The notes under the pieces are model-generated. The model had not been told where the DNA came from. It made no database searches and saw only the letters and a program-made list of their open reading frames with translations. A stretch of DNA of 64,000 nt from Aurantiacibacter luteus (GTDB taxonomy: Bacteria; Pseudomonadota; Alphaproteobacteria; Sphingomonadales; Sphingomonadaceae). The stretch lies in contig NZ_LBHB01000001.1 of NCBI RefSeq assembly GCF_001010945.1, positions 372,001-436,000 of the forward strand. The letters run 5' to 3'. Positions within the stretch are counted from its first letter, which is position 1, and every line of letters begins with the position of its first letter. Below are positions 53,980 through 62,135 of the stretch, in pieces. The translations under genes were made by a program, and so were the position numbers.

Positions 53980-54120
53980 ATGACCGTCTCCGAACCCATC
54001 GCCAAGGCGACCTGGCAGACCCCTGTTCTGGTCGAACTGGACCGCGAAACCAGCGATATCGAGAACGGCTACGCATTCGGAACCGACGGCAACGGTGGAT
54101 TCTCCACCTCGATGAGCTGA
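53980..54120 (+). CDS. Small peptide, possible RiPP-like precursor or pilus-associated peptide (46 aa)
   Basis: A 46-residue frame with ATG at 53980 and GAGGA 5 nt upstream. The first half (to about 28) is acidic with WQTPVL, close to the aromatic-x-x-P-x-L motif of lasso and other RiPP leaders, then ELDRETSD; the second half is Gly/Ser/Thr-rich (GYAFGTDGNGG, FSTSMS). If cleaved before the Gly at about residue 30, an Asp would stand at position 7 of the core, but the usual Thr near the leader end is absent, and no cyclase, protease or PqqD-like gene is in the window. It sits between collar copy 3 and virB3, so it may instead be a structural or export peptide. Confidence 0.6.
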   Translation: MTVSEPIAKATWQTPVLVELDRETSDIENGYAFGTDGNGGFSTSMS

Positions 54121-54195
54121 TCTGTCGCTGGCCGGCGAAGTTTATCTCCCGGCGGCGGGTGGCACGCAGCGGGACAAACGGATCGGTAAGGCTCG

Positions 54196-54483
54196 ATGGC
54201 GGAACAACTGCGCAGCGATACCCTGTTCGTGGCTCTCACTCGCCCGCAGATGTTCGCGGGCGTGACCTATAGCTATTTCGTTATCAATGCGATTGTCGCG
54301 GTCGAACTGTTCCTGATCTTCAAGAGCTTCTGGGTCCTGCTCGTCGCGCTGGCGATTCACCTTTTCGGGATGATCGTCTCGCTGCGTGAACCGCGCATCG
54401 TCGATCTCTGGCTGACCCGCGTGCGCTACTGCCCGCGGGTCAGGAACCACGATTACTGGCAATGCAATTCCTATCGCCCGTGA
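54196..54483 (+). CDS. virB3: T4SS inner-membrane protein VirB3
   Basis: A 95-residue protein with a cytoplasmic start RSDTLFVALTRPQMFAGV, which is the VirB3 signature, and two adjacent hydrophobic helices (YFVINAIVAVELFLIF, VLLVALAIHLFGMIV), ending with the VirB3-like EPRIVDLWLTR. It overlaps virB4 by 22 bp. VirB3 joins VirB4 at the base of the machine. Confidence 0.88.
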   Translation: MAEQLRSDTLFVALTRPQMFAGVTYSYFVINAIVAVELFLIFKSFWVLLVALAIHLFGMIVSLREPRIVDLWLTRVRYCPRVRNHDYWQCNSYRP

Positions 54484-56840
54484 AGCGTAGCCGGGGCGAA
54501 CGGGCACGCCGCGAGGTGCCTGCCGGCATTCACCTTCCCTATGCCAGACACCTCGACGAAGCGACGCTCGAAACCCGCGACGGGTTGCTGCTGCAGACGA
54601 TCCGGATCGGCGGCTTCCACTTCGAGACGGCCGACAGCGAAGAGCTGAATTATCGCACGGAACTGCGCGACGCGATGCTGCGTGCCCTGGGCAATTCGCG
54701 CTTTGCCGTCTATCATCACGTCGTGCGCCGCCGCGCCGACGTGGCGCTGGATGGCGAACACCGCGATCGTTTCTCGCAGGGGCTCGATGCCCGCTGGAAG
54801 CAACGGCTGGCGGCGAAGAACCTCTACGTCAACGACCTCTTCCTCACCATCGTGCGCCGCCCGCTGCAAGGCCGCATCGGGATCGCCGAACGGGCGGGCA
54901 ACTGGTTTACCCGTGGTTCGAGCCGCAATGCCGCACTGGTCGCGGCGGAACTGCACGCGCTGCACAACGCCTGCTCGGCAATGGTCTCGGCTCTCCGGCA
55001 ATACGACCCGCGGGTGCTGACCACCTATGAAACGGCCGACGGCATGCGGTCGGAGCCGCTGGAATTTCTCTCCCATCTCTACAATGCCGACATGCGGCCG
55101 GTCGAGGTGCCGCATGGCGACATGGGCAGGCACATACCTGCACGGCGTATAAGTTTCGGTGCCGATACCGTCGAACTCGCACCCTCCGGTTCCTTGTCCC
55201 GCCGTTTCATCGCGCTGGTATCCATCAAGGATTACCCGGGCCGCACGATGCCCGGCATGTTCGACGAACTCTACCGCCTGCCCTTCGAGATGGACGTGAC
55301 GCAGAGTTTCGCCTTCGTCGAGCGCGCGGCGGCGCTGGGGCGGATGAATCTCGCCCTCCGGCGGATGCGCTCCGCCGAGGACGAGGCGCTTAGCCTGCGT
55401 GACGAGCTGGTGACGGCAAAGGACGAAGTTTCCGCCGGCCGTGCCGGTTTCGGGGAGCATCACACCACGATCGCCATCCATGCGGACGACCTTCGCCGGC
55501 TGGACGCGCAAGTGGCGGAGGTCATCGCACTGCTCGCCGACCTGGGGATCGTCGCCGTGCGCGAGGACCTGGCGTTGGAGCCGACGTTCTGGGCGCGCTT
55601 TCCGGGCAACTTCAAGTACATCAGCCGGCGCGGGCTCGTCTCGACGACGAATTTTGCCGGTCTTGCAAGCCTGCACAGCTTTCCCACCGGCCGGGCGCGC
55701 GGCAACCACTGGGGCGATGCGGTGACGCTTTTCGAAACCACGGCGGCGGGACCGTACTTCTTCAACTTTCACCAGCGCGACCTCGGCAACTTCACGATCA
55801 TCGGGCCTTCGGGCAGTGGCAAGACGGTGGTGATGAACTTCCTCCTCGCCCAGGCGCGGAGGTTCGATCCGCGCATCATCTTCTTCGACAAGGATCGCGG
55901 GGCCGAGCTATTCATCCGTGCGATCGGTGGGCAATACGACAGGCTCTCGTCAGACCGCGCCTCCGGTCTCAATCCGTTGCAACTGGAGGATACCCCCGCC
56001 AACCGTCAGTTCCTGATCGACTGGCTGGCCTTATTGGCGGGCGGCGCCGACGAAGCGGAGCTCCAGCAGATCCGCGATGCCGTGGACACCAGTTTCTCGC
56101 AGCCGCCTGAGCGCCGGAGGCTGCGCTACATCGTCGAGTTGTTCCGCGGCGGCGCGCGCCCTCACGCACGCGATCTTCATGCGCGGCTGCGACCGTGGTG
56201 GGGGGAGGGCGAGCGCGCCTGGCTGTTCGACAACGAACGCGACACCACCGACCTCGACGCCCAGGCTGTCGGTTTCGACATGACCGCGATCCTCGACGAT
56301 GCCGCCGCGCGCACTCCGGCCCTCATGTATTTCTTCCATCGCGTGGAGCAGCGGCTTGACGGCACCCCGGCGATCATCGTCGTGGACGAAGGCTGGAAGG
56401 CGCTCGACGACGAGGTTTTCGTGCGCCGGATCAAGGACTGGGAAAAGACCATCCGCAAGCGCAACGGCATCGTGGGTTTTGCGACGCAAAGCGCACAGGA
56501 CGCGCTCGAGAGCCGCATAGCCAGCGCCATCATCGAGCAGGCGGCAACGCAGATTTTCATGATCAACCCCAAGGCCAGGGCCGAGGATTACATCAACGGC
56601 TTCGGTCTTACCCGTCACGAATTCGATCTCGTGCGGACCATGCCCGACGAATCCCACTGTTTTCTCATCAAGCACGGCAACGACAGCGTCGTCGCCCGGC
56701 TCGACCTCACCGGCGAACGCGACTTGCTGACCATCCTGTCGGGCCGCGAGAGCACGGTGCGCCTGTTCGACGAAGTGGTCGCGCAGACCGGTCCCGATCC
56801 GGCGCGATGGTTGCCCCGTCTGCTCGAACGCGCGGCCTGA
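54462..56840 (+). CDS. virB4: T4SS ATPase VirB4
   Basis: A 792-residue AAA+-type ATPase at the cytoplasmic base. The N-terminal CagE/TrbE/VirB domain (about 1-430) is followed by Walker A GPSGSGKT (448-455) and Walker B IIVVDEGW (about 638), with ATQSAQDAL as a sensor segment. VirB4 powers pilus assembly and substrate passage. The start lies inside virB3, and the stop overlaps virB6 (TGATG). Confidence 0.95.
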   Translation: MQFLSPVKRSRGERARREVPAGIHLPYARHLDEATLETRDGLLLQTIRIGGFHFETADSEELNYRTELRDAMLRALGNSRFAVYHHVVRRRADVALDGEHRDRFSQGLDARWKQRLAAKNLYVNDLFLTIVRRPLQGRIGIAERAGNWFTRGSSRNAALVAAELHALHNACSAMVSALRQYDPRVLTTYETADGMRSEPLEFLSHLYNADMRPVEVPHGDMGRHIPARRISFGADTVELAPSGSLSRRFIALVSIKDYPGRTMPGMFDELYRLPFEMDVTQSFAFVERAAALGRMNLALRRMRSAEDEALSLRDELVTAKDEVSAGRAGFGEHHTTIAIHADDLRRLDAQVAEVIALLADLGIVAVREDLALEPTFWARFPGNFKYISRRGLVSTTNFAGLASLHSFPTGRARGNHWGDAVTLFETTAAGPYFFNFHQRDLGNFTIIGPSGSGKTVVMNFLLAQARRFDPRIIFFDKDRGAELFIRAIGGQYDRLSSDRASGLNPLQLEDTPANRQFLIDWLALLAGGADEAELQQIRDAVDTSFSQPPERRRLRYIVELFRGGARPHARDLHARLRPWWGEGERAWLFDNERDTTDLDAQAVGFDMTAILDDAAARTPALMYFFHRVEQRLDGTPAIIVVDEGWKALDDEVFVRRIKDWEKTIRKRNGIVGFATQSAQDALESRIASAIIEQAATQIFMINPKARAEDYINGFGLTRHEFDLVRTMPDESHCFLIKHGNDSVVARLDLTGERDLLTILSGRESTVRLFDEVVAQTGPDPARWLPRLLERAA

Positions 56841-58057
56841 TGAGTTGCCCGCAAATCCTGACCGGCAGCGAATTCGTCAGCCGTCTAGTAGATCACATCG
56901 ACTGCCAATCGCGCTATCTTGGCAGCTATGGGTACGAAGCGCTGGGGCAGCCCGGCTCGCTGGCGGCAGTGGCGATGTCGGCGCTGCTGACCCTCTTCGT
57001 GGCGATATGGGGCCTCCGACTCCTGTTCGGCTCGACCATGCCGGACGGGCGGGACATGGTGGGCGGCCTGCTGAAAATCGGCATCGTCCTGACGCTGGCC
57101 TTTTCCTGGCCGGCCTTTCGCACGGTCGTTCACGACCTGACACTTGACGGACCGGCGCAGATCGCCGGCACGCTCGCCAATCCCGGGATCGCCACGACAT
57201 CGAGCAATTTCGTCGATCGCCTTCAGAACGTCGACCAAGCCATGCTCTCGCTCATAGACGTCGGCACCGGGCGCTGGTCGGATCGCTTCCTGCAGGGGCA
57301 GGCCGGCAACTCCAGTTTTGCCGGATCCGCCTTGCAGGACGACAGTGCGCTCGGCTGGGCGCGTCTTATCTATCTGGCAGGCATCATCGGCTCGCTAGGT
57401 CTGCTGCGGCTGCTTGCCGGACTCCTGCTGGCGCTGGCTCCGCTGGCTGCGGGTCTGTTGCTGTTCGAGGCGACGCGCGGCATATTCTCCGGCTGGCTGC
57501 GGGCCCTCGTGCTCACCCTGCTCGGAACGATCGGGGTCACGGTGATCCTCGCCGTCGAACTCGCCGTGCTCGAGCCATTTCTGCGCGATGCCTTTTACGT
57601 GAGGTCGAGCGGGTTTGCAGCGCCGAGCGCGCCGATCGAGCTGTTCGCCATGGTCGGCGGGTTCACGCTGGTGCAGTTCCTCACGATCTGGCTTCTGGCG
57701 AAGGTCGCCTTCATGCGCGGCTGGAGCGATACCGTTCGGCTTCCTGACTTCGTTACGGCAAATGGCGCAGTGCCCCAGCCAACATGGCGGCCCGCGCCGG
57801 ACCGGGTTTCCGCACCTGCGCGCGCGGATCGCATCGCCACGCAGATCGAGAACAGGATGAGGTTCGAGCAAGGCCGCGTCGCGCGCGTGCCTGCTGCGCC
57901 CGGCATTTCGCCGGCGACCGGGTTTGATTCGAGAACCGGCAAGGGGGGCGTCGGAAATGGGGGCGACGCGCGTGTGCAACTTCCCCAAAGGTTGGGAAGC
58001 TCCTATCGCCGGACCGCACATTCGCGCTCCATGTCGAGCCGCAGGAGGGATGGGTGA
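56840..58057 (+). CDS. virB6: T4SS polytopic inner-membrane protein VirB6
   Basis: A 405-residue protein with several transmembrane helices (about 40-65 VAMSALLTLFVAIWG, 80-95, 185-225 SLGLLRLLAGLLLALAPLAAGLLLF in part, 235-260 and 280-300). The arrangement and position fit VirB6/TrbL, which forms part of the inner-membrane channel. It has a long Arg/Gly-rich hydrophilic tail (about 320-405). Start overlaps the virB4 stop; the end overlaps the virB8 start. Confidence 0.88.
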   Translation: MSCPQILTGSEFVSRLVDHIDCQSRYLGSYGYEALGQPGSLAAVAMSALLTLFVAIWGLRLLFGSTMPDGRDMVGGLLKIGIVLTLAFSWPAFRTVVHDLTLDGPAQIAGTLANPGIATTSSNFVDRLQNVDQAMLSLIDVGTGRWSDRFLQGQAGNSSFAGSALQDDSALGWARLIYLAGIIGSLGLLRLLAGLLLALAPLAAGLLLFEATRGIFSGWLRALVLTLLGTIGVTVILAVELAVLEPFLRDAFYVRSSGFAAPSAPIELFAMVGGFTLVQFLTIWLLAKVAFMRGWSDTVRLPDFVTANGAVPQPTWRPAPDRVSAPARADRIATQIENRMRFEQGRVARVPAAPGISPATGFDSRTGKGGVGNGGDARVQLPQRLGSSYRRTAHSRSMSSRRRDG

Positions 58058-58782
58058 CCGCACAAGGCTCCCTGGACGACGATTTCGACTTCGCCGACAC
58101 CTGGGCGACCAGCGTTACCGACGAGCTGGAACGCTCGCGCCGCATCGCCTGGATCGTGGCGACCGTGGCTGCCGCAATAGCGCTGCTCCTGGCGATCGCG
58201 ATCGTGGTGATGCTGCCGCTCAAGACGACCGAGCCCTACACCATCCTGGTGGATCGCCAGACGGGCAACGTGGAGACCCTGGCGCCTTTCGACGAGGATC
58301 TGGTGGCGGCCGATGCCGCGCTGACGCGGTCCTTCCTCGTGCAGTATGTCATTGCGCGCGAAGGCTACGATTACCCGGATCTCCAGGAGGATTTTCGCAA
58401 GGTTTCCCTGTGGAGCGCGGGGGAGGCGCGACAGCGCTATGACCAGCTGATGCGGGCCGGTCAGGCGACCAGCCCCGTCGTCCTCTACGGCCGGGACACC
58501 CGTGTGACGGCCGAAGTTCGCAGCGTGTCCTCGCTCGATCAGAACCGCGCACTGGTGCGTTTCTCGACGGTGCGTTCCGACCGCGGCGGCCAGCCCGGCG
58601 TGGCGCAGCACTGGGCCGCCGTGATCGATTTCGAATTCAGCGCCGCAGGAATGAGCGAGCAGGACCGGTATCTCAATCCCCTCGGCTTCCAGGTCACGCG
58701 CTATCGCCGGGATGCGGAAACGCTGCCCGAAGCGTTGCCGAGCGAAATTCCCGCTGAGCTGCAGGTGGACGCGCCAGCGTGA
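58054..58782 (+). CDS. virB8: T4SS periplasmic scaffold VirB8
   Basis: A 242-residue bitopic protein: short cytoplasmic tail, one transmembrane helix (about 30-53, IAWIVATVAAAIALLLAIAIV) and a periplasmic NTF2-like domain. EPYTILVDRQTGNVETL and NPLGFQVTRYRRDAE are VirB8 segments. GTG start overlaps the virB6 TGA (GTGA). Confidence 0.92.
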   Translation: MTAQGSLDDDFDFADTWATSVTDELERSRRIAWIVATVAAAIALLLAIAIVVMLPLKTTEPYTILVDRQTGNVETLAPFDEDLVAADAALTRSFLVQYVIAREGYDYPDLQEDFRKVSLWSAGEARQRYDQLMRAGQATSPVVLYGRDTRVTAEVRSVSSLDQNRALVRFSTVRSDRGGQPGVAQHWAAVIDFEFSAAGMSEQDRYLNPLGFQVTRYRRDAETLPEALPSEIPAELQVDAPA

Positions 58783-59480
58783 GGATCGCGGTCGCTCTCG
58801 CCCTGCTCATGGTCGCATCGGGCGCGCAGGCGCAGGTCGTACCGGACATCCCGCTCGACAATCCGCGCCTTCAGACGGTGACGTGGTCGGAGGGCGAGGA
58901 AGTTCTTTTGACGGTCATGCCGCCCACCGGGCTCACGGTCATGTTCGAACGCGGCGAGCGTATCGAGCGCATTTCGCTGACGGACCAGGCCGCCTTCCAG
59001 GTTCGCGTGTCCCCCGATGGCGACAGCATGCTGGTTCTGCCGCTCGTCGACAGCACCACGACACAGATGCAGGTCGAGACGGATCGTCGCAGCTATCCCT
59101 TCACCGTGCGCACGGGCACCGGCCTGACCGCGGCCTATCTCGTCCGCTTCGCCTATGACGGCGCGGAACTCGCTCCGCTGCGTGCGGTGGAGTCAGCGGC
59201 GGCGGACGGCCCAAGATGGTCCTATCGTATGCGCGGAGATGCGGTCGTGCGCCCGGCGGCGATCCGTGACGATGCGCGGCGAACCTACATAACTTATGGT
59301 CCGGAACAGGCCCTCCCCGCAGTCTTTGCCGTCGGACCAACGGGGGAGGAGGAGATGGTCAACGGTTACATGCGCGGCGACACCTACGTGATCGATCGGG
59401 TCTATGGATCCCTCGTCTTCAGGCTCGACGAGGAACGGGCCACTGCCACCCGCAACGCCGCGCCGGACGCCGCGCAATGA
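58779..59480 (+). CDS. virB9: T4SS outer-membrane core protein VirB9
   Basis: A 233-residue periplasmic protein with a signal peptide ending GAQAQ (about 19). The C-terminal domain (RTYITYGPEQALPAVFAV and the late NGYMRGDTYVIDRVYGSLVFRLD) is the VirB9/CagX signature that binds VirB7 and VirB10 in the core complex. No VirB7 lipoprotein is seen, so the partner is missing or unrecognised. GTG start overlaps virB8. Confidence 0.92.
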   Translation: MRIAVALALLMVASGAQAQVVPDIPLDNPRLQTVTWSEGEEVLLTVMPPTGLTVMFERGERIERISLTDQAAFQVRVSPDGDSMLVLPLVDSTTTQMQVETDRRSYPFTVRTGTGLTAAYLVRFAYDGAELAPLRAVESAAADGPRWSYRMRGDAVVRPAAIRDDARRTYITYGPEQALPAVFAVGPTGEEEMVNGYMRGDTYVIDRVYGSLVFRLDEERATATRNAAPDAAQ

Positions 59481-60523
59481 CCCCTCGCACGGATCCGATG
59501 GACGGCGACCAGATGCCGGTGGTTTGCACCGGCGTGCGCGGCAATTACGGCCTGTGGGCGTTTGTCGCCGTACTGCTGGTGGGCGGAGCATGGCTGTTCG
59601 CAACGCTGAACGCGGCGCGCGAAGCTTCGCAGTCGCCGTCGACCTTTGCTACCGGGCCTGCAGAAGGGCTGATTTCCTCGCCCCCGCCGCTCGTCGTGCC
59701 GCCAGACGCACGGCGGCTGCCGCGGGAAGTTCGGGACAGCGGTCCGGTCATGCTGCGCGAAGTACCGGGTTCGGCGTTTGCGCCGCCGCGATATCCTGTG
59801 CCCGGCCCTCCGCCGCCACAGCCCAGCGCACCCTACGTCGCTCCGTATCAACCGCCTGCCGAGCCGCCGTTGATTCTGAGCGATGTGCCCACTCCGCCAA
59901 GCAGCGATCGCGGTTTCGAGCGTGCTTTCGATCCCGCGCCCACCGCTCCGGATACCGGAAATCGCATATCGGCCGTGCGGCTTGCCAATCCCTCCTTCAC
60001 CGTCCCGCAAGGCACGATCATTCCAGCCGTACTGGAGACCGCCTTCGATTCGACACGGCAGGGAAGGGTGCGCGCACTCGTGCAGCGCAACGTCTACAGC
60101 TTCGACGGTACGCGGGTGCTCATCCCGCGCGGAAGCCGGCTTTTCGGTGAATACGGGGCGGGGATCGCCCCGGGCGAACGCCGCGCCGAGATCAACTGGA
60201 CACGACTGATGCGGCCCGACGGGGCGACCATCGCGCTGGATTCCCCGGCCGCCGACCCGCTTGGACGCGCCGGCGTGGAGGGCGAGGTCAATTCGCGCTT
60301 TCTTGCCCGCTTCGGAAATGCACTGCTGCAGACCGTGCTCGACATCGGTGCCGGCCTTGCCACGCGGTCGTCGTCGGACGGGGTAATCGTCGCTTTGCCC
60401 GGCAGCACCCAGAACATCTCCGGCAATGCCAACCAGCCGCGCCCGGTGCTGGTGATCGACCATGGGACCAGCGTTTCGGTCTACGTCGCGCGCGACCTCG
60501 ACTTTTCCTCCGTCGATCGCTGA
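59477..60523 (+). CDS. virB10: T4SS core-complex protein VirB10
   Basis: A 348-residue protein with one transmembrane helix (about 25-45, LWAFVAVLLVGGAWLF), a Pro-rich periplasmic span (about 65-150) and a C-terminal TrbI-like beta-barrel domain (GTIIPAVLETAFDSTRQG, IPRGSRLFGEY) that spans to the outer membrane. ATG overlaps the virB9 stop (ATGA). Confidence 0.94.
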   Translation: MTPRTDPMDGDQMPVVCTGVRGNYGLWAFVAVLLVGGAWLFATLNAAREASQSPSTFATGPAEGLISSPPPLVVPPDARRLPREVRDSGPVMLREVPGSAFAPPRYPVPGPPPPQPSAPYVAPYQPPAEPPLILSDVPTPPSSDRGFERAFDPAPTAPDTGNRISAVRLANPSFTVPQGTIIPAVLETAFDSTRQGRVRALVQRNVYSFDGTRVLIPRGSRLFGEYGAGIAPGERRAEINWTRLMRPDGATIALDSPAADPLGRAGVEGEVNSRFLARFGNALLQTVLDIGAGLATRSSSDGVIVALPGSTQNISGNANQPRPVLVIDHGTSVSVYVARDLDFSSVDR

Positions 60524-60535
60524 GCGGGAAGGAGC

Positions 60536-61513
60536 ATGGCGGACGCCGGTTACTACCTCGACAACTTCCTCGCGCCACTGGAACCCTGGCTTTCGCGCGC
60601 CGACATCACCGACATCTGGATCAATCGCGAAGGCGAGGTGTGGTTCGAGAGCACGGGCGGGGTGATAGAGTGCGAAAGCGTGGACCGGCTCGACGAAGCG
60701 ACGCTTGGTCGCCTGGCACGGCAGGTGGCCGCCCACTCCGCCCAAGGCATAAGCCGGGCGCAGCCCTTGCTGGCGGCGACCTTGCCCGATGGATCGCGTA
60801 TTCAGATCGTCGCGCCGCCTGCAACCCGGCGCGGTCACATCGTCGCCATCCGCAAGCACGTCGCGCCAGAGCTGTCGCTCGACCAGTGGAGCGAGGCCGG
60901 CGCATTCGATGGTCTGGGCTCAGGCGAGGCACGGCTCGAACACGCAGTCAGCGATAGACTGGTGGGCGCAGGCGAGGCACCTGCCGTCTTGCGCGAGGCG
61001 GTGCGGGCCAGGCGCAACATCCTTGTTGCTGGCGGAACCTCCAGCGGGAAGACCACCTTCCTGAATGCGCTTCTGGCCGAAATTCCCCCTGAGGAACGCC
61101 TCGTCCTGATCGAGGATACGGAAGAGTTGCGATTGCGGCACGAAAATGCGGTCGGCCTTATCGCTGCCCGGGGATCGGAGAGCGAAGCGCAAGTGAGCGC
61201 CGAGGACCTGCTGATCGCCGCGCTGCGACTGCGACCGGACCGCATCATTCTTGGCGAGCTGCGCGGCAGCGAGGCGTTCACGTTTCTGCGCGCGATCAAC
61301 ACCGGCCACCCCGGATCGATGACGACCATCCACGCCGACACACCTGCGCGGGCGATCGAGCAGTTGGTGCTGCTGGTCCTGCAGGCCGGTTCGCGCCTGG
61401 GCCGCGACGACGTGCGCCATTACGTGCGCGAAAGCGTGGACGTGTTCGTGCAACTCGGCCGCGAGGGTGGCCGGCGCAAGGTTTCGCAGGTGATGGTGGC
61501 GGAACGGGTCTGA
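60536..61513 (+). CDS. virB11: T4SS traffic ATPase VirB11
   Basis: A 325-residue hexameric ATPase of the secretion superfamily. An N-terminal domain is followed by Walker A GGTSSGKT (165-172), Asp box LIEDTEELRL, Walker B RIILGELRG (about 240) and the His box GHPGSMTTIHAD (about 263). It switches the machine between pilus and export modes. It is 12 bp after virB10 and closes the locus. Confidence 0.95.
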   Translation: MADAGYYLDNFLAPLEPWLSRADITDIWINREGEVWFESTGGVIECESVDRLDEATLGRLARQVAAHSAQGISRAQPLLAATLPDGSRIQIVAPPATRRGHIVAIRKHVAPELSLDQWSEAGAFDGLGSGEARLEHAVSDRLVGAGEAPAVLREAVRARRNILVAGGTSSGKTTFLNALLAEIPPEERLVLIEDTEELRLRHENAVGLIAARGSESEAQVSAEDLLIAALRLRPDRIILGELRGSEAFTFLRAINTGHPGSMTTIHADTPARAIEQLVLLVLQAGSRLGRDDVRHYVRESVDVFVQLGREGGRRKVSQVMVAERV

Positions 61514-61548
61514 CGCGCGCCGGGTCAGATTTCAAAGGGGAATACCAC

Positions 61549-61625
61549 TGGTCGGGACGACTGGATTCGAACCAGCGACCCCCACACCCCCAGTATGGTG
61601 CGCTACCAGACTGCGCTACGTCCCG
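61549..61625 (-). tRNA. tRNA-Pro (anticodon GGG)
   Basis: Read on the minus strand: acceptor CGGGACG/CGTCCCG, D arm GCGC/GCGC, anticodon stem CCATA/TGTGG with loop CTGGGGG (anticodon GGG), T arm GCTGG/CCAGT with loop TTCGAAT, discriminator A and encoded CCA. Its 3' end faces the T4SS locus, but I found no attachment repeat. Confidence 0.93.
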
Positions 61626-61799
61626 ACACCAGTGGTGCCGGGGCCTATATGCAGGCGGCGCGGCAAAGACAAGCGCCTCGATTGCACCCATTATGCAACA
61701 GTGCTAGGCGCTCGGCGCGCGTGGCGGGCGGGTGCGACTTGAACCAGTCCTGCGCCTCCCCATTCCACCTAGACTGCACATTTGTGACGGACGGTTTTC

Positions 61800-62117
61800 A
61801 TGCTCGATATTCTCGCCGCCGCCGGAGCGGACACGGCTCCGGTCTGGTTCAGCTACCTGCCCATCGTGGGCATGGTGCTGATCTTCTGGTTCTTCCTCTT
61901 CCGCCCGCAGATGAAGCGCGCGAAGGAACACCAGACCAAGATTTCCGGCCTCAAGCGGAACGACCGCGTGGTGACCGCGGGCGGCCTGGTCGGCAAGATC
62001 GTGGCGGTGGACGATATCTATGTCGACCTCGAACTCGCCAAAGGCGTGCGCGTGAAGGCGGTGAAGAGCACCATCGGCGACGTGATCGCACCCGGCGCCG
62101 CGCCGGCCAACGACTGA
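61800..62117 (+). CDS. yajC: Preprotein translocase accessory subunit YajC
   Basis: A 105-residue protein with one transmembrane helix (about 17-35, LPIVGMVLIFWFFLF), then RPQMKRAKEHQTKISGLKRND in part (RPQMKRAKEH) and VVTAGGLVGKIVAV, the YajC signature. It is part of the SecDF-YajC complex and precedes secD by 18 bp. Confidence 0.96.
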   Translation: MLDILAAAGADTAPVWFSYLPIVGMVLIFWFFLFRPQMKRAKEHQTKISGLKRNDRVVTAGGLVGKIVAVDDIYVDLELAKGVRVKAVKSTIGDVIAPGAAPAND

Positions 62118-62135
62118 CCTGAGGGCTAATCGGCA

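Noticed and set aside
53980-54120. Firm assignment of the small peptide as a lasso peptide
   Set aside because: The Thr at the penultimate leader position is missing and no lasso cyclase, protease or leader-binding gene is in the window; only the W-x-x-P-x-L motif and the Gly start support it.
61549-61625. T4SS locus as a genomic island integrated at the tRNA-Pro(GGG) gene
   Set aside because: The tRNA 3' end faces the locus, but I see no integrase and no copy of the tRNA 3' end near 50.8 kb, and the virB genes have base composition like the chromosome. Only the collar genes look somewhat different.
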